Counted from the first letter of the stretch, positions 9,550 to 18,409 are shown. The stretch is DNA of 64,000 bases from JAMLHH01 sp037189845 (GCA_037189845.1 JBBCIS010000004.1:183741-247740), one strand, 5' to 3'. Notes: generated by a model from the letters alone, not told the origin. Made by a program: numbers and translations.

Positions 9550-9588
9550 AACGATTGTTTTAAAGGTTAAAAAATAAATTAATTGTTC

Positions 9589-9606
9589 CCGTTGGTACCC
9601 CAACGG
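9589..9606 (-). promoter_or_regulatory. 5'-terminal hairpin in rpsA leader
   Basis: CCGTTGG / CCAACGG forms a perfect 7-bp stem with a 4-nt loop. Read on the minus strand it begins 4 nt after the -7 box, so it would sit at or within a few nucleotides of the mRNA 5' end. The remaining ~40 nt to the GTG start are AU-rich. Candidate for mRNA protection or S1 autoregulation. Confidence 0.6.
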
Positions 9607-9610
9607 AGCG

Positions 9611-9618
9611 CAAAGGTA
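9611..9618 (-). promoter_or_regulatory. -7 box of rpsA promoter
   Basis: TACCTTTG on the minus strand is a perfect TANNTTTG element. It rules out the upstream in-frame GTG at 9630 as the rpsA start. No clear -33 element was identified. Confidence 0.65.
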
Positions 9619-9736
9619 CAACTTTTTCACAAATAGTGAGCTGTCACACTTTTAATTAACAACTACCTCCGTCATTAATCTTCCGACACATATTTATTCT
9701 ACAACAGAGACGAACTTTGTGCCTTTTAAAGAATAA

Positions 9737-10024
9737 CTACATTTTTAATTTGAAAATATACTCATATTCTGTTCCGCAATCATAATCTCTCACAGTACTG
9801 GTCACTAACTCCCAGCCTTGACTCCCTAATTTATTCATTACTTCGTATAAACTTCCTGATACGTTTTTTTCTGTTCTATCGGGATAATATATATTGAAGT
9901 AGCTATCTGAATAACATGGGTTGTTGTAATAAATCTGACAATACTTATACTTCCCGGTAGTTTGAGCCTCAGAGACTCCGTATTGCATCACAAATAGAAA
10001 AAATAATGTAAATACCCATTTCAT
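9737..10024 (-). CDS. small secreted DUF4177-like protein
   Basis: A 95-residue protein with an N-terminal signal peptide (MKWVFTLFFLFVMQYGVSEA). The mature part ends with MNKLGSQGWELVTSTVRDYD then YEYIFKLKM. The LGSQGWELV phrase followed by a terminal beta-strand resembles DUF4177, a small domain of unknown function. Three cysteines in the mature part (CQIYYNNPCY and DCG) could form a disulphide. Family assignment is tentative. Confidence 0.65.
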   Translation of the reverse strand: MKWVFTLFFLFVMQYGVSEAQTTGKYKYCQIYYNNPCYSDSYFNIYYPDRTEKNVSGSLYEVMNKLGSQGWELVTSTVRDYDCGTEYEYIFKLKM

Positions 10025-10337
10025 TATTATTGATTTTAGTTGTTAAAATATATTTCTGACTTTTTAAGTGTGTCTCAGTTATAACAATATTTGCTATCAC
10101 ATTTGGCAACTAAAAAATTGATATTGACCTAAGACTAATGGGAATTAAAAAGCCTATTCACTCTAGCATAATCCCTGTCGAATAAATGCTTTTATGTAAA
10201 ATAGTCAGAATTAAAAATATTTACAAATAATCTTCGTAACTATACAAATTAGGTTTAAGATTGATTTTCTAATTTCAAAAATCTCTCATCCAAAACAAAT
10301 ACCCCAGCGGTTCATTCCCTTTTTCTACTTTTACACT
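10025..10337. other. 313-bp intergenic region
   Basis: Lies between two divergent genes and must hold both promoters. Only the near-consensus -7 box of the radical SAM gene (10326-10333) is recognisable; nothing else is seen. Confidence 0.5.
10326..10333 (+). promoter_or_regulatory. -7 box of radical SAM gene
   Basis: TACTTTTA (7 of 8 against TANNTTTG) ends 4 nt before the GTG start at 10338, the same spacing as for the cystathionine beta-synthase gene. Confidence 0.5.
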
Positions 10338-12542
10338 GTGGAAGCTCCTATCCTACTGATCACACCGCCTTTTACCCAGCTGAATACCCCGTATCCGGCC
10401 ACCCCTTACTTAAAAGGCTTTCTGAATACACAAAACATCCCTTGTGTTCAGATGGATTTGGGAATAGATGTTATCCTTGAAATATTTTCTTCCAAAGGAT
10501 TGAGAAAAATCTTCGACACTATTCGTCAGAAAGACATTTCCACACTCTCAGAAAACGTTCAGAGAATTTTAGCATTAGCACCATTTTATCTTCAGACAAT
10601 AGACAGAGTAATAGAATTCCTCCAACATCAGCATCCTACACTGGCACATCAGATATGCTCAAGAGGATATCTGCCGGAAGCATCCAGATTTCAATTGCTG
10701 GAAGAAATGGAATGGGCATTCGGCTCTATGGGTATTCAGGACAAAGCCCGTCATCTTTGCACATTATATCTGGAAGATATTTCTGACCTGATAATAGAGC
10801 AGGTAGATCCACAATTCGGATTCAGCCGTTATGCAGAAAGATTGGGACGTTCAGCTCATACTTTCGACGAATTGTACCACCATCTACAGGAGAATAGCTC
10901 CTATATAGATAATGTCACTACAGATCTACTGGAAAAAGCGATACAAAAGCATCAACCTTATCTGATAGGTTTTGCAGTACCTTTCCCCGGCAATCTGTAC
11001 AGTGCTTTTAAGTGTGCCCAATGGATAAAGCAACATCACCCCGGCATCAGAATCAGTATGGGCGGTGGTTTTCCGAATACGGAGCTACGTTCTGTTTCTG
11101 ACCCAAAAGTCTTTGAATTTGTAGATTTCATCACTTTGGATGACGGAGAGGCTCCTGTATTAGCATTGATCCAACACCTAAAAGAAAACACATCAAAAAA
11201 TCTGCTTAAAAGAACTTTTGCTTTGGATGAAAACAATCAGGTCCAATATTACAATGACAGTCCGATAGCAGATTTTCCGCAGGCACAGGCAGGCACGCCA
11301 GATTACAGCGATTTACATCTGGATAAATATCTTTCTGTGATAGAGATGGCCAATCCCATGCATCGGCTATGGAGTGACGGGAGATGGAATAAGCTTACGC
11401 TGGCACATGGCTGCTACTGGGGCAAATGTACTTTTTGTGATATTACACTGGACTATATCGGCCGTTATGAACCAGGCACTGCGAAACACCTTTGCGATAA
11501 GATAGAAACGCTCATCAAAGAAACCGGTGAAAGAGGTTTTCATTTTGTAGATGAAGCAGCTCCCCCTTCCCTGCTCAAAGAACTGGCACTCGAAATCATC
11601 CGCAGAGGATTGACTATTTCATGGTGGACCAATATCCGCTTTGAGAAAAATTTTACACCTGATTTATGTTTGTTGCTCAAAGCTTCCGGCTGTATTGCTG
11701 TTTCCGGTGGACTGGAAGTCGCCTCTGACAGATTGTTGGCACTGATAGATAAAGGTGTCACTATCGAACAGGTTTCTAAGGTCACTCACTCATTTACACA
11801 GGCGGGTATCATGGTACATGCCTACCTGATGTATGGATACCCGACTCAGACTGCACAGGAAACAATTGATTCCCTGGAGGTTGTCAGACAACTGTTCGAA
11901 CAACAAATCGTACACTCGGGATTCTGGCATCAGTTTGCTCTGACAACTCATAGCCCCGTGGGTAAACATCCCGAAAAATACAACATTAGAATCACCACTT
12001 CTGAATTGGGGAGCTTTGCGAACAATGATCTGGAATTTGTGGATCTGACAGGTACTCAGCATGATAAATTCAGCGAAGGATTGAAAAAATCTCTGTTCAA
12101 CTACATGCATGGTATCTGCTTTGAAAATCCTCTTTATTCATGGTTTGATTTCAAAGTACCCAGAACCACACATCCTCCTTATCTGATTGAAAGCTATATC
12201 AAAAAGAAATCTTTCAAAGAAACTCCGGCGCATCATAAAGTGTATTGGTTAGGGGCCTCTATTCAGTCTATTTCCAACAAATATCAACGCAAGGGAAAAA
12301 CCTTTGAGGAAACGTATCTACGTATTTTTCACCTGAGTGAAACGATAGATATTCCCTGTCAGAAATCTGTTGCAGAGTGGCTGGAGCAACATCTTCCCGA
12401 TTTGCATCCTTCCTCTGCTCAGAATAACTCTTACAAACAAATCAGTGAAAGTTATCAATCTGCCACCGGAGAAGCTATTGAGCTGTTACTGAATACTCCT
12501 GCCGGACAATTACTGAAAGAGAACGGGTGGGTTGTGGTGTAA
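10338..12542 (+). CDS. B12-binding-type radical SAM protein
   Basis: A 734-residue protein beginning at GTG. The N-terminal ~300 residues resemble a cobalamin-binding (Rossmann) domain, with the typical closing strand IRISMGGGFPNTELR and then FVDFITLDDGEAPVLALIQHL. The usual base-off DxHxxG motif is not visible. The radical SAM core follows, with a cluster motif HGCYWGKCTFCD. Its cysteines are spaced C-x4-C-x2-C rather than the canonical C-x3-C-x2-C. The last ~200 residues are a family-specific extension. No precursor peptide or pathway gene is adjacent, so the substrate is unknown. The membrane-protein gene 21 nt downstream may be cotranscribed. Confidence 0.85.
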   Translation: MEAPILLITPPFTQLNTPYPATPYLKGFLNTQNIPCVQMDLGIDVILEIFSSKGLRKIFDTIRQKDISTLSENVQRILALAPFYLQTIDRVIEFLQHQHPTLAHQICSRGYLPEASRFQLLEEMEWAFGSMGIQDKARHLCTLYLEDISDLIIEQVDPQFGFSRYAERLGRSAHTFDELYHHLQENSSYIDNVTTDLLEKAIQKHQPYLIGFAVPFPGNLYSAFKCAQWIKQHHPGIRISMGGGFPNTELRSVSDPKVFEFVDFITLDDGEAPVLALIQHLKENTSKNLLKRTFALDENNQVQYYNDSPIADFPQAQAGTPDYSDLHLDKYLSVIEMANPMHRLWSDGRWNKLTLAHGCYWGKCTFCDITLDYIGRYEPGTAKHLCDKIETLIKETGERGFHFVDEAAPPSLLKELALEIIRRGLTISWWTNIRFEKNFTPDLCLLLKASGCIAVSGGLEVASDRLLALIDKGVTIEQVSKVTHSFTQAGIMVHAYLMYGYPTQTAQETIDSLEVVRQLFEQQIVHSGFWHQFALTTHSPVGKHPEKYNIRITTSELGSFANNDLEFVDLTGTQHDKFSEGLKKSLFNYMHGICFENPLYSWFDFKVPRTTHPPYLIESYIKKKSFKETPAHHKVYWLGASIQSISNKYQRKGKTFEETYLRIFHLSETIDIPCQKSVAEWLEQHLPDLHPSSAQNNSYKQISESYQSATGEAIELLLNTPAGQLLKENGWVVV

Positions 12543-12563
12543 GTTTTTGTATTTTCAGGAACA

Positions 12564-12938
12564 ATGAAAGCAGTTCGAGCACTTCTAAAATATCTTATTC
12601 TATCCATCAGTTTTCTGGTCTTTTTTATCCCATATTGTTATTTTTTCACCCCTATTGACGAATTTAATATTGAATGGCAAAGCAGCTATATCATTGATGA
12701 ACTGTTTCTATTCATTCCATTCTCATTATTTTTCATACTGAATATTCTAAATGAATTTTATTGGAAAGAAACGAAGCGATTTATTCATATCGCTCTCATT
12801 TTATCAGCTTTTTTAATTTTTACATACAACCTGCTTTCTTTTCTTATTCCTATGCAAGATCTCCGATATGGAGACGGAATGTTTCTGTCTACTTTGCTTT
12901 TTCCGCTATATATTCTGAAATTTTCAATAAAAAGATAG
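12564..12938 (+). CDS. small integral membrane protein
   Basis: A 124-residue protein with four hydrophobic segments (about residues 8-28, 48-64, 72-92 and 104-120) and a basic C-terminal end. No family is recognised. It starts 21 nt after the radical SAM gene and could share its transcript. An overlapping frame at 12761-13054 lacks comparable character and is not counted. Confidence 0.6.
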   Translation: MKAVRALLKYLILSISFLVFFIPYCYFFTPIDEFNIEWQSSYIIDELFLFIPFSLFFILNILNEFYWKETKRFIHIALILSAFLIFTYNLLSFLIPMQDLRYGDGMFLSTLLFPLYILKFSIKR

Positions 12939-13078
12939 AGTTTTATGTACTTAAGTCTTCACTGAAAGAAAACAGATTTATAGAAATTCCGTACAGATTT
13001 TTGCAATTGAATTCTACATATCCACTCTACAATAATTCCATTTCTCAATTATGACCTAAAAGCTATATCATTATCTGA

Positions 13079-13255
13079 CTATTCTTCATCATCTTTTACG
13101 ATTTCCATATCTTCGGATTTCTTGGTATCTCCTTTATCGTTCCCACCTGGATCCAGAAATCTTTTCACCAGATATACTAATCCTCCTATAATCGCTGCAA
13201 CGACTATCAATTGAAATAATTGAGAGATGATTGAGCTGTTCTTTTTCTGTTTCAT
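13079..13255 (-). CDS. 58-residue single-span membrane protein
   Basis: A short minus-strand gene: MKQKKNSSIISQLFQL, then one hydrophobic span (about residues 13-30, IVVAAIIGGLVYLV), then a charged tail with acidic end (KDDEE). The basic N-terminus, single span and acidic C-terminus read as a real small membrane protein rather than noise. Function unknown. A homopolymer-free frame and clean ATG support the call, but conservation was not tested. Confidence 0.55.
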   Translation of the reverse strand: MKQKKNSSIISQLFQLIVVAAIIGGLVYLVKRFLDPGGNDKGDTKKSEDMEIVKDDEE

Positions 13256-13436
13256 AAGATTTTCTTTCTCCTATTTACGGGCCTACCCTGTGAAAGTTTC
13301 TATTTCAGTCTGTACAAAACACCCTTTAAAGCCTCTGCAATCATTAACGAGTGTTAAAAATAAAAAATAACAAAAACACAAATAACTGAATATCAATTAT
13401 TTAATAAATAATATCAAAATTCACTAGTACTATGTA

Positions 13437-13468
13437 TTGCATATTACCTTTCAATAACTATATATTTG
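13437..13468 (+). promoter_or_regulatory. promoter of secreted protein-PadR-PspC operon
   Basis: TTG at 13437-13439, a 21-bp spacer, then a perfect TATATTTG at 13461-13468. The first ATG (13504) lies 35 nt after the box, so this operon has a short leader. Confidence 0.7.
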
Positions 13469-13503
13469 CATTACAAAATTACTGGTATTAAAAACTATTA
13501 GCT

Positions 13504-13839
13504 ATGAAAACAATATTACTTCTTACAACTCTGGGATTAGGAAGCTTTTTTATAACTGATTCCGCTCAGGCAGCTGATTTCTTCTTTGAGCAACCTGTGA
13601 ACGTTATTTCATCCTTTGTCAGCAAGAAAGATGAGGTACAACAAATCTCTCAGCCAAAGCAAGTCGCCAGAATCCAGGTGGAATATATTGTGAATGACAA
13701 CAACAAAAACTATGTCATTTATATTCACAGTACCCATCCTGAATTGCACCAAAAGATCATCAACATGATCAGCAATATGCCGGTAGATCCATTCGGGAAA
13801 AGCAAAAAGCACAATCTTGTGATCGAACACGAACTATAA
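13504..13839 (+). CDS. small secreted protein, first gene of PadR-PspC operon
   Basis: A 111-residue protein with a signal peptide ending near AQA (residues 1-23). The mature part contains RIQVEYIVNDNNKNYVIYIH, a likely beta-hairpin, and a basic Lys-rich C-terminal region. No family is recognised. It is followed after 11 bp by the PadR gene and should be coregulated with it, suggesting an envelope-related role. Confidence 0.65.
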   Translation: MKTILLLTTLGLGSFFITDSAQAADFFFEQPVNVISSFVSKKDEVQQISQPKQVARIQVEYIVNDNNKNYVIYIHSTHPELHQKIINMISNMPVDPFGKSKKHNLVIEHEL

Positions 13840-13850
13840 AAGAACATTGC

Positions 13851-14219
13851 ATGACAACAATCAATGTAGAAAATACAAGAGTCCAAATGAGAAAAGGTAT
13901 TCTGGAATTTTGCATTCTGGGCATCATCTCAGATGGCGAGGTATATGCCTCGGATATTTTGGAAGGTTTGAAATCAGCTAACCTGCTGGTAGTGGAAGGT
14001 ACTGTATATCCCCTTCTGACCAGGTTGAAAAATTCAGGATTGCTGACTTACGAATGGAAGGAATCTACATCCGGGCCCCCAAGAAAATATTTCACGCTGA
14101 CATCTCAGGGACATCAGGCATTAAAAGAACTATTACAAACTTGGAACGAGCTGGAGCATGCCGTGAAAACTACCACAAAATCTATTCAAAATCCATCTAA
14201 CTCATCTTACAATGTTTAA
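13851..14219 (+). CDS. PadR family transcriptional regulator
   Basis: A 122-residue PadR winged-HTH repressor. Recognisable stretches are GILEFCILGIISDGEVYASD, VVEGTVYPLLTRLKNSGLL and GPPRKYFTLTSQGHQAL, the last being the conserved wing. PadR proteins usually repress neighbouring genes, often for membrane stress or efflux functions. The gene overlaps the following PspC-domain gene by 8 bp. Autoregulation from the 13437-13468 promoter is likely but not shown. Confidence 0.92.
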   Translation: MTTINVENTRVQMRKGILEFCILGIISDGEVYASDILEGLKSANLLVVEGTVYPLLTRLKNSGLLTYEWKESTSGPPRKYFTLTSQGHQALKELLQTWNELEHAVKTTTKSIQNPSNSSYNV

Positions 14220-16404
14220 AACATTCACTATAAATCTCGCAGGACAGATCTTCCACATCAATGAGGATGCTTTTGAAATTCTGTCTAACTACCTCAGATC
14301 TTTGAAGAATATTTATCAGAAAGAAGAAGGTGGTGATGAAATCATGGCTGATATTGAAGCGCGTATTTCTGAAATATTTCTGGCAGATAATAAAAATGAT
14401 GTCAAGAAAATCATCGAAAAAGAACAGGTTCTGAATATCATCCAGATGCTGGGAAGCCCGGAACAACATACCGATGAAGAGGCAGAGAGTGATACCAATG
14501 TAAACTATGCTCAACAAAAAGCTACCCGTAAAATGTTCAGAGATACCAGCCAGCAAAAAGTTGCCGGAGTTTGTTCAGGATTAAGTCAGTATCTGGGTAT
14601 CAATGATCCTATCTGGTTAAGGTTACTCTTTGTCATTTCTGTAATTGCCGGATTTGGCAGTGGTATACTTATATACATCGTTTTATGGATTTTATTACCG
14701 GAAGCTACTACTGCTTCAGAAAAGCTTCAGATGAAAGGTGAGCCTATCAATCTGGAAAATATCGAAAGAACTATCAAAGACGGTATTAACAATGTCAGCA
14801 ATTCTTTCAACGATATGAATGGAAAAGAAACCATTCAGAGAACAACTAAAGGAATCGGAGATGTACTGATAACGATCTTCAAAGTTCTGTTAAAAATCGT
14901 CAAAGTCTTTTTGTTGATTATACTGGTCATCCTGACACTATCTCTGGTGTTTTCGTTCTTTGCAACAGGCATCGGTTCTTTAACCATAGCTCCGGCTCTT
15001 GCTGAATTTATTTTTGAAAGCAAAGCTATCGCATATATCACGGTCATTTCATTTGTGATATTAATGGTCTTATCTTCCCTGTTCTTGATTTTATTACCAT
15101 TCCAACTCTTTTCATCGAATAAAAAACCCTTAAAGAAACCAGTAGGCATTACGATCGGTATCCTTTGGCTGGGAACATTCCTGATCACTTTCATTGGTAC
15201 TGTAGATGCATTCAGACATTTTTCAAATCAGAAAAAAGTTCAGAATGAAGAAATTATCTCAGGCTCTACATTCAATGATACCATCTACATTGCATCTCAA
15301 CCCTATGAAAATCCGCTTGTAGAAGACTATTCAAACGTAGGTATTCATTGGGAAGGCTGGAAAATAGTCAACGGAGGCATCTACAATGGTATGGTAAAAG
15401 TAAACATTGCTCAAAGCCCGGATCAGGACATTCATATATTTGAGGAATTGTACTCCAGAGGGACCAATCTTAATAATGCTACCCAAAATGTAAAAAATAT
15501 CAGCTATGAATACAGGAAATCAGGAGACACGTTAATATTCAATGATTATATTCAAAATAAACTGGGAGATCCGAAATTCAGATTCCAACAGGTAGAGCTG
15601 ACTGTCTACATTCCGAACGGAAAAACTCTTGTCTTTGACAATGTAGAACATATTCTGGAAAAGCTGCCACGTATAAAAAATCTGGACGAGGATATAGAAT
15701 ACGGAATGGAAAATAATCTCTGGAAACTGGACAATGGATTTTTAGTTCCTTTATCAGGTGTTACAACACAAAATATCGCTACCAGAGGTTGGGCAGATGT
15801 AACTCCATCCAGCAGCTTCTCTGATGTAGAAATCAGTGGATTTATTGACACCGAAATTATTTATTCCAATGAGACAAAGGTTTTAATTAACCTTACCGGG
15901 GCAATCGACGTATCAACCAGTGGCAATACGCTGGAGCTGGGCATGAAGGACGGAAGCTTTAAGCTTCATCCGGGAAAACAAGCTTATAAAGTCAAAGTTT
16001 TCACTCCCGATCTAACAAATGTTACTGCATCGGGATTGACTAATACCACAATAAGTGGGTTTTTACAGGACAAATTAAATGTAGAAGTAGAAGGCAGCTC
16101 AACTATCACGTTATACGACAATACGGTTAAAAATCTGTCTGCACAGATTGAAGGTATTTCTGTCATAAAAGGATCTTCTACAATCGACAATGCTAATCTG
16201 AATATAGAAGGGATGAGCAGATACGAAGGAAATAAAATCGATCACAAAAATATCGAAGTAAGGATTGATGGAAATTCGGAAGCCAGTGTCAATGTGTCTG
16301 AGTCGATCAAAGGAAAACTAAACGGAACATCCAGGCTATACTATACAGGAACACCATCTTTGGAAGTGACTACCAACGGAACGGCCGAAGTCATTAACAA
16401 ATAA
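14212..16404 (+). CDS. PspC-domain membrane protein with GIN/DUF2807 beta-helix
   Basis: A 730-residue membrane protein. Residues 1-95 are a helical domain (NLAGQIFHINEDAFEILSNY). A PspC domain follows at about 102-165 (KMFRDTSQQKVAGVCSGLSQ, then a hydrophobic ILIYIVLWILLPEA). Three further membrane spans lie at about 220-335. The C-terminal ~200 residues contain repeated short beta-strands typical of the DUF2807/GIN 'auto-transporter head' beta-helix (e.g. GTIDNANL-like repeats ending in VINK). PspC is a phage-shock/envelope-stress component. Pairing with PadR, by an 8-bp overlap, is a known Bacteroidota arrangement. Exported orientation of the beta-helix is inferred. Confidence 0.88.
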   Translation: MFKTFTINLAGQIFHINEDAFEILSNYLRSLKNIYQKEEGGDEIMADIEARISEIFLADNKNDVKKIIEKEQVLNIIQMLGSPEQHTDEEAESDTNVNYAQQKATRKMFRDTSQQKVAGVCSGLSQYLGINDPIWLRLLFVISVIAGFGSGILIYIVLWILLPEATTASEKLQMKGEPINLENIERTIKDGINNVSNSFNDMNGKETIQRTTKGIGDVLITIFKVLLKIVKVFLLIILVILTLSLVFSFFATGIGSLTIAPALAEFIFESKAIAYITVISFVILMVLSSLFLILLPFQLFSSNKKPLKKPVGITIGILWLGTFLITFIGTVDAFRHFSNQKKVQNEEIISGSTFNDTIYIASQPYENPLVEDYSNVGIHWEGWKIVNGGIYNGMVKVNIAQSPDQDIHIFEELYSRGTNLNNATQNVKNISYEYRKSGDTLIFNDYIQNKLGDPKFRFQQVELTVYIPNGKTLVFDNVEHILEKLPRIKNLDEDIEYGMENNLWKLDNGFLVPLSGVTTQNIATRGWADVTPSSSFSDVEISGFIDTEIIYSNETKVLINLTGAIDVSTSGNTLELGMKDGSFKLHPGKQAYKVKVFTPDLTNVTASGLTNTTISGFLQDKLNVEVEGSSTITLYDNTVKNLSAQIEGISVIKGSSTIDNANLNIEGMSRYEGNKIDHKNIEVRIDGNSEASVNVSESIKGKLNGTSRLYYTGTPSLEVTTNGTAEVINK

Positions 16405-16452
16405 ATATCGAAAAAGCAGAGTCATACATAATTCCTAATTAATTTGCTTTGG

Positions 16453-16485
16453 GAGTACCCTTCTGACTTGGGGTACTCTTTTTTT
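16453..16485 (+). terminator. intrinsic terminator of PadR-PspC operon
   Basis: GAGTACCC / GGGTACTC 8-bp stem (16453-16460 with 16471-16478), a 10-nt loop and then a run of seven or more T. It ends the operon that began near 13504. Confidence 0.9.
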
Positions 16486-16558
16486 ATTTAAAATATATTG
16501 ACAAAATTTTCTTTTGCAGGAACCTGGCATGGCGTTCACATTTAAAAGTTTATCGTTT

Positions 16559-16678
16559 GCCACTAATACACGAATTGATTTTTTAGCAAGACAAAGAGCC
16601 TTTTACTATCATTTATCATCAGAATGCGTGTTTAAGAAAGAAACAGAAAAATTATCCATTTATTAGTGAATTCGTGGC
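16559..16678. repeat. REP-like inverted-repeat element
   Basis: The stretch between the PspC and epimerase genes carries GCCACTAATACACGAATT at 16559-16576 and ATTAGTGAATTCGTGGC at 16662-16678. CACGAATT pairs with AATTCGTG and GCCAC with GTGGC, so the two arms could fold over about 90 nt. It looks like an intergenic repetitive element; no gene is seen in 16486-16736. Confidence 0.4.
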
Positions 16679-16736
16679 TTGGCTATCTTTTTTGTCGAAC
16701 ATTCCCCCAAAAGTTAAATACGAGTACCGTGAGATC

Positions 16737-17702
16737 CTAGTAAAATTCTCCCCGCATCAGATACTTTTGGATGTAATCTCTGACTCCTTTATCCACTTTG
16801 ATAATTTCATCCTGATAACCTGCATCCCTGATTTTACTGATATCCAACGCTACCTGATATGGAAAAGAATCCTTCAGGCTCTCTGCAATCGGTTCAAATT
16901 CATACCTGCGGGGAATCATCAGCTCTTCGAACACAATATTGATAGCATCTTTAAAGCTGACACCTGTCCCACTGCCGATATTATAAATTCCGGACTCAGG
17001 TTTTTTGTCCAATAAAAACCAAATCATTTTTATAACATCTTTGACATAAATAAAATCTCTCAGCATACCACCATCTTCAAATTCAGGATGATCTGAAGCA
17101 AATAATCTCATGGAGTTATAAGAAAGAATCTCATTGTATCCCTTGTAGATAATGGATGCATTGTTCATCTTATGGTATTCATTGGGTCCATAAACATTTG
17201 ACATCCTCAATGCAGCCCAGAACGGCGGCTGTTCTTTCTGTATTAATGACCAATTGTCCACTTTTAATCTCATTTGAGCGTAAGGATGATGAGGCTCCAA
17301 CCTTAGGGAAGTTTCTTCATCATCTTTGAAGCCCAGACTCCCATCGCCATAGACTGCTGCTGAGCTTGCGAACAAAAAAGGTTTTGAGTTATCCACACAA
17401 TATCGCCATAACCACTGATGTAAACGGAAGTAATCGCCCCTTTGCTGTTCCCATCCTTCATGCAGGTATCCGGACTTGGCACCCAGATGAATTACAGCAT
17501 CTATATCTTCTACATTATCAATCAGAAATTGCTGAAAATCTTCTCTTGCGACAGTTTGTCCGTAATATTTCCATGCAAGATTCCGGTGCCGGAAAGGAGT
17601 TTCGAAGTTGTCCGCCAGGACTGCATCCATGATTTTTTTTTCATTAAAATATGCAAGTAATGCACTTCCAATAAATCCTGCCGCACCTGTAATGACAATC
17701 AT
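16737..17702 (-). CDS. NAD-dependent epimerase, HldD/RfaD-like
   Basis: An extended short-chain dehydrogenase/reductase of 321 residues with the Rossmann motif MIVITGAAGFIGSALL at the very start. The stretches FASSAAVYGDGSLGF, SNVYGPNEYHK and GGMLRDFIYVKDV match ADP-L-glycero-D-manno-heptose 6-epimerase, which makes the heptose of LPS inner core. The catalytic YxxxK is read as YAQMR, with a lysine two residues later, so the Lys position appears to be Arg. The open frame extends to 17804, but the ATG at 17702 begins directly at the Rossmann strand. It is divergent from the nitroreductase gene, 34 bp apart. Confidence 0.82.
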   Translation of the reverse strand: MIVITGAAGFIGSALLAYFNEKKIMDAVLADNFETPFRHRNLAWKYYGQTVAREDFQQFLIDNVEDIDAVIHLGAKSGYLHEGWEQQRGDYFRLHQWLWRYCVDNSKPFLFASSAAVYGDGSLGFKDDEETSLRLEPHHPYAQMRLKVDNWSLIQKEQPPFWAALRMSNVYGPNEYHKMNNASIIYKGYNEILSYNSMRLFASDHPEFEDGGMLRDFIYVKDVIKMIWFLLDKKPESGIYNIGSGTGVSFKDAINIVFEELMIPRRYEFEPIAESLKDSFPYQVALDISKIRDAGYQDEIIKVDKGVRDYIQKYLMRGEFY

Positions 17703-17736
17703 TTTCCTTATTTTAGCCTGAAAATAATTCAAAGCT

Positions 17737-18321
17737 ATGGATCTATCATTGATTGTCAGAGGAATCATCAAAAAAAGAAGAACAACTGATCCTGATAACT
17801 TCAATGGGAAAGCGGTAGACCGTCAAATCGTACAGGAAATTCTTGAGGCAGCCAACTGGGCTCCTACTCACGGGCTCACCGAGCCGTGGAGATTTATAGT
17901 ATATGAAAGCAGTAAAGTAAAGGAGTTTGGAAAGCTACATGCTGATTTATACAAAAAACATACTCCTGAAGAACAATTTTTAGAAAAAAAATATGACAAG
18001 CTATTACATCGGGCAGACAAAGCATCCCATGTGATTGTCACATATCTGAAAAGAACAGACAGGAACAATATTCCACTGCAGGAAGAAATTGCAGCAGTAG
18101 CTTGTGCCGTACAGAATATGATACTTGTTGCAACCTCACATAACGTTGCCAGCTTCTGGGCAACCGGAGGCATGTGTTATCATCAGTCTATGAAAGACGC
18201 ATTTGGTTTAAGAGAAGAGGATCTGATGATAGGATTTATCTTTTTAGGGAAAATAGAAAATGACCACTTCCCTGATGGTAAAAGAAATTCTACGATCGCT
18301 GACAAGGTAAAGTGGATGTAG
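17737..18321 (+). CDS. nitroreductase family protein
   Basis: A 194-residue FMN-dependent oxidoreductase. Typical family stretches are RRTTDPDNFNGKAVDRQIV near the N-terminus, ANWAPTHGLTEPWRF, the dimer-interface AAVACAVQNMILVATSHN and ASFWATGG. The YdjA-like short form fits the length. It reduces nitro-compounds or quinones with NAD(P)H; the natural substrate is unknown. Its start lies 34 bp from the divergent epimerase start, so the promoters overlap. Confidence 0.88.
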   Translation: MDLSLIVRGIIKKRRTTDPDNFNGKAVDRQIVQEILEAANWAPTHGLTEPWRFIVYESSKVKEFGKLHADLYKKHTPEEQFLEKKYDKLLHRADKASHVIVTYLKRTDRNNIPLQEEIAAVACAVQNMILVATSHNVASFWATGGMCYHQSMKDAFGLREEDLMIGFIFLGKIENDHFPDGKRNSTIADKVKWM

Positions 18322-18409
18322 TTTTTTGACAACATCCAACAGACAGCACCTCGGGAAAGTGGCCACAGACAATCGTTTTCACTGAAAACCTGTCGATCTG
18401 TCTTCCATC

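Noticed and set aside
9550..9630. Upstream extension of rpsA to a GTG at 9630
   Set aside because: It contains the -7 box and the leader hairpin; the GTG at 9549 matches the S1 N-terminus better.
12761..13054. 97-codon frame overlapping the membrane protein gene
   Set aside because: It overlaps the four-span protein in another frame and shows no coding pattern beyond AT-rich bias.
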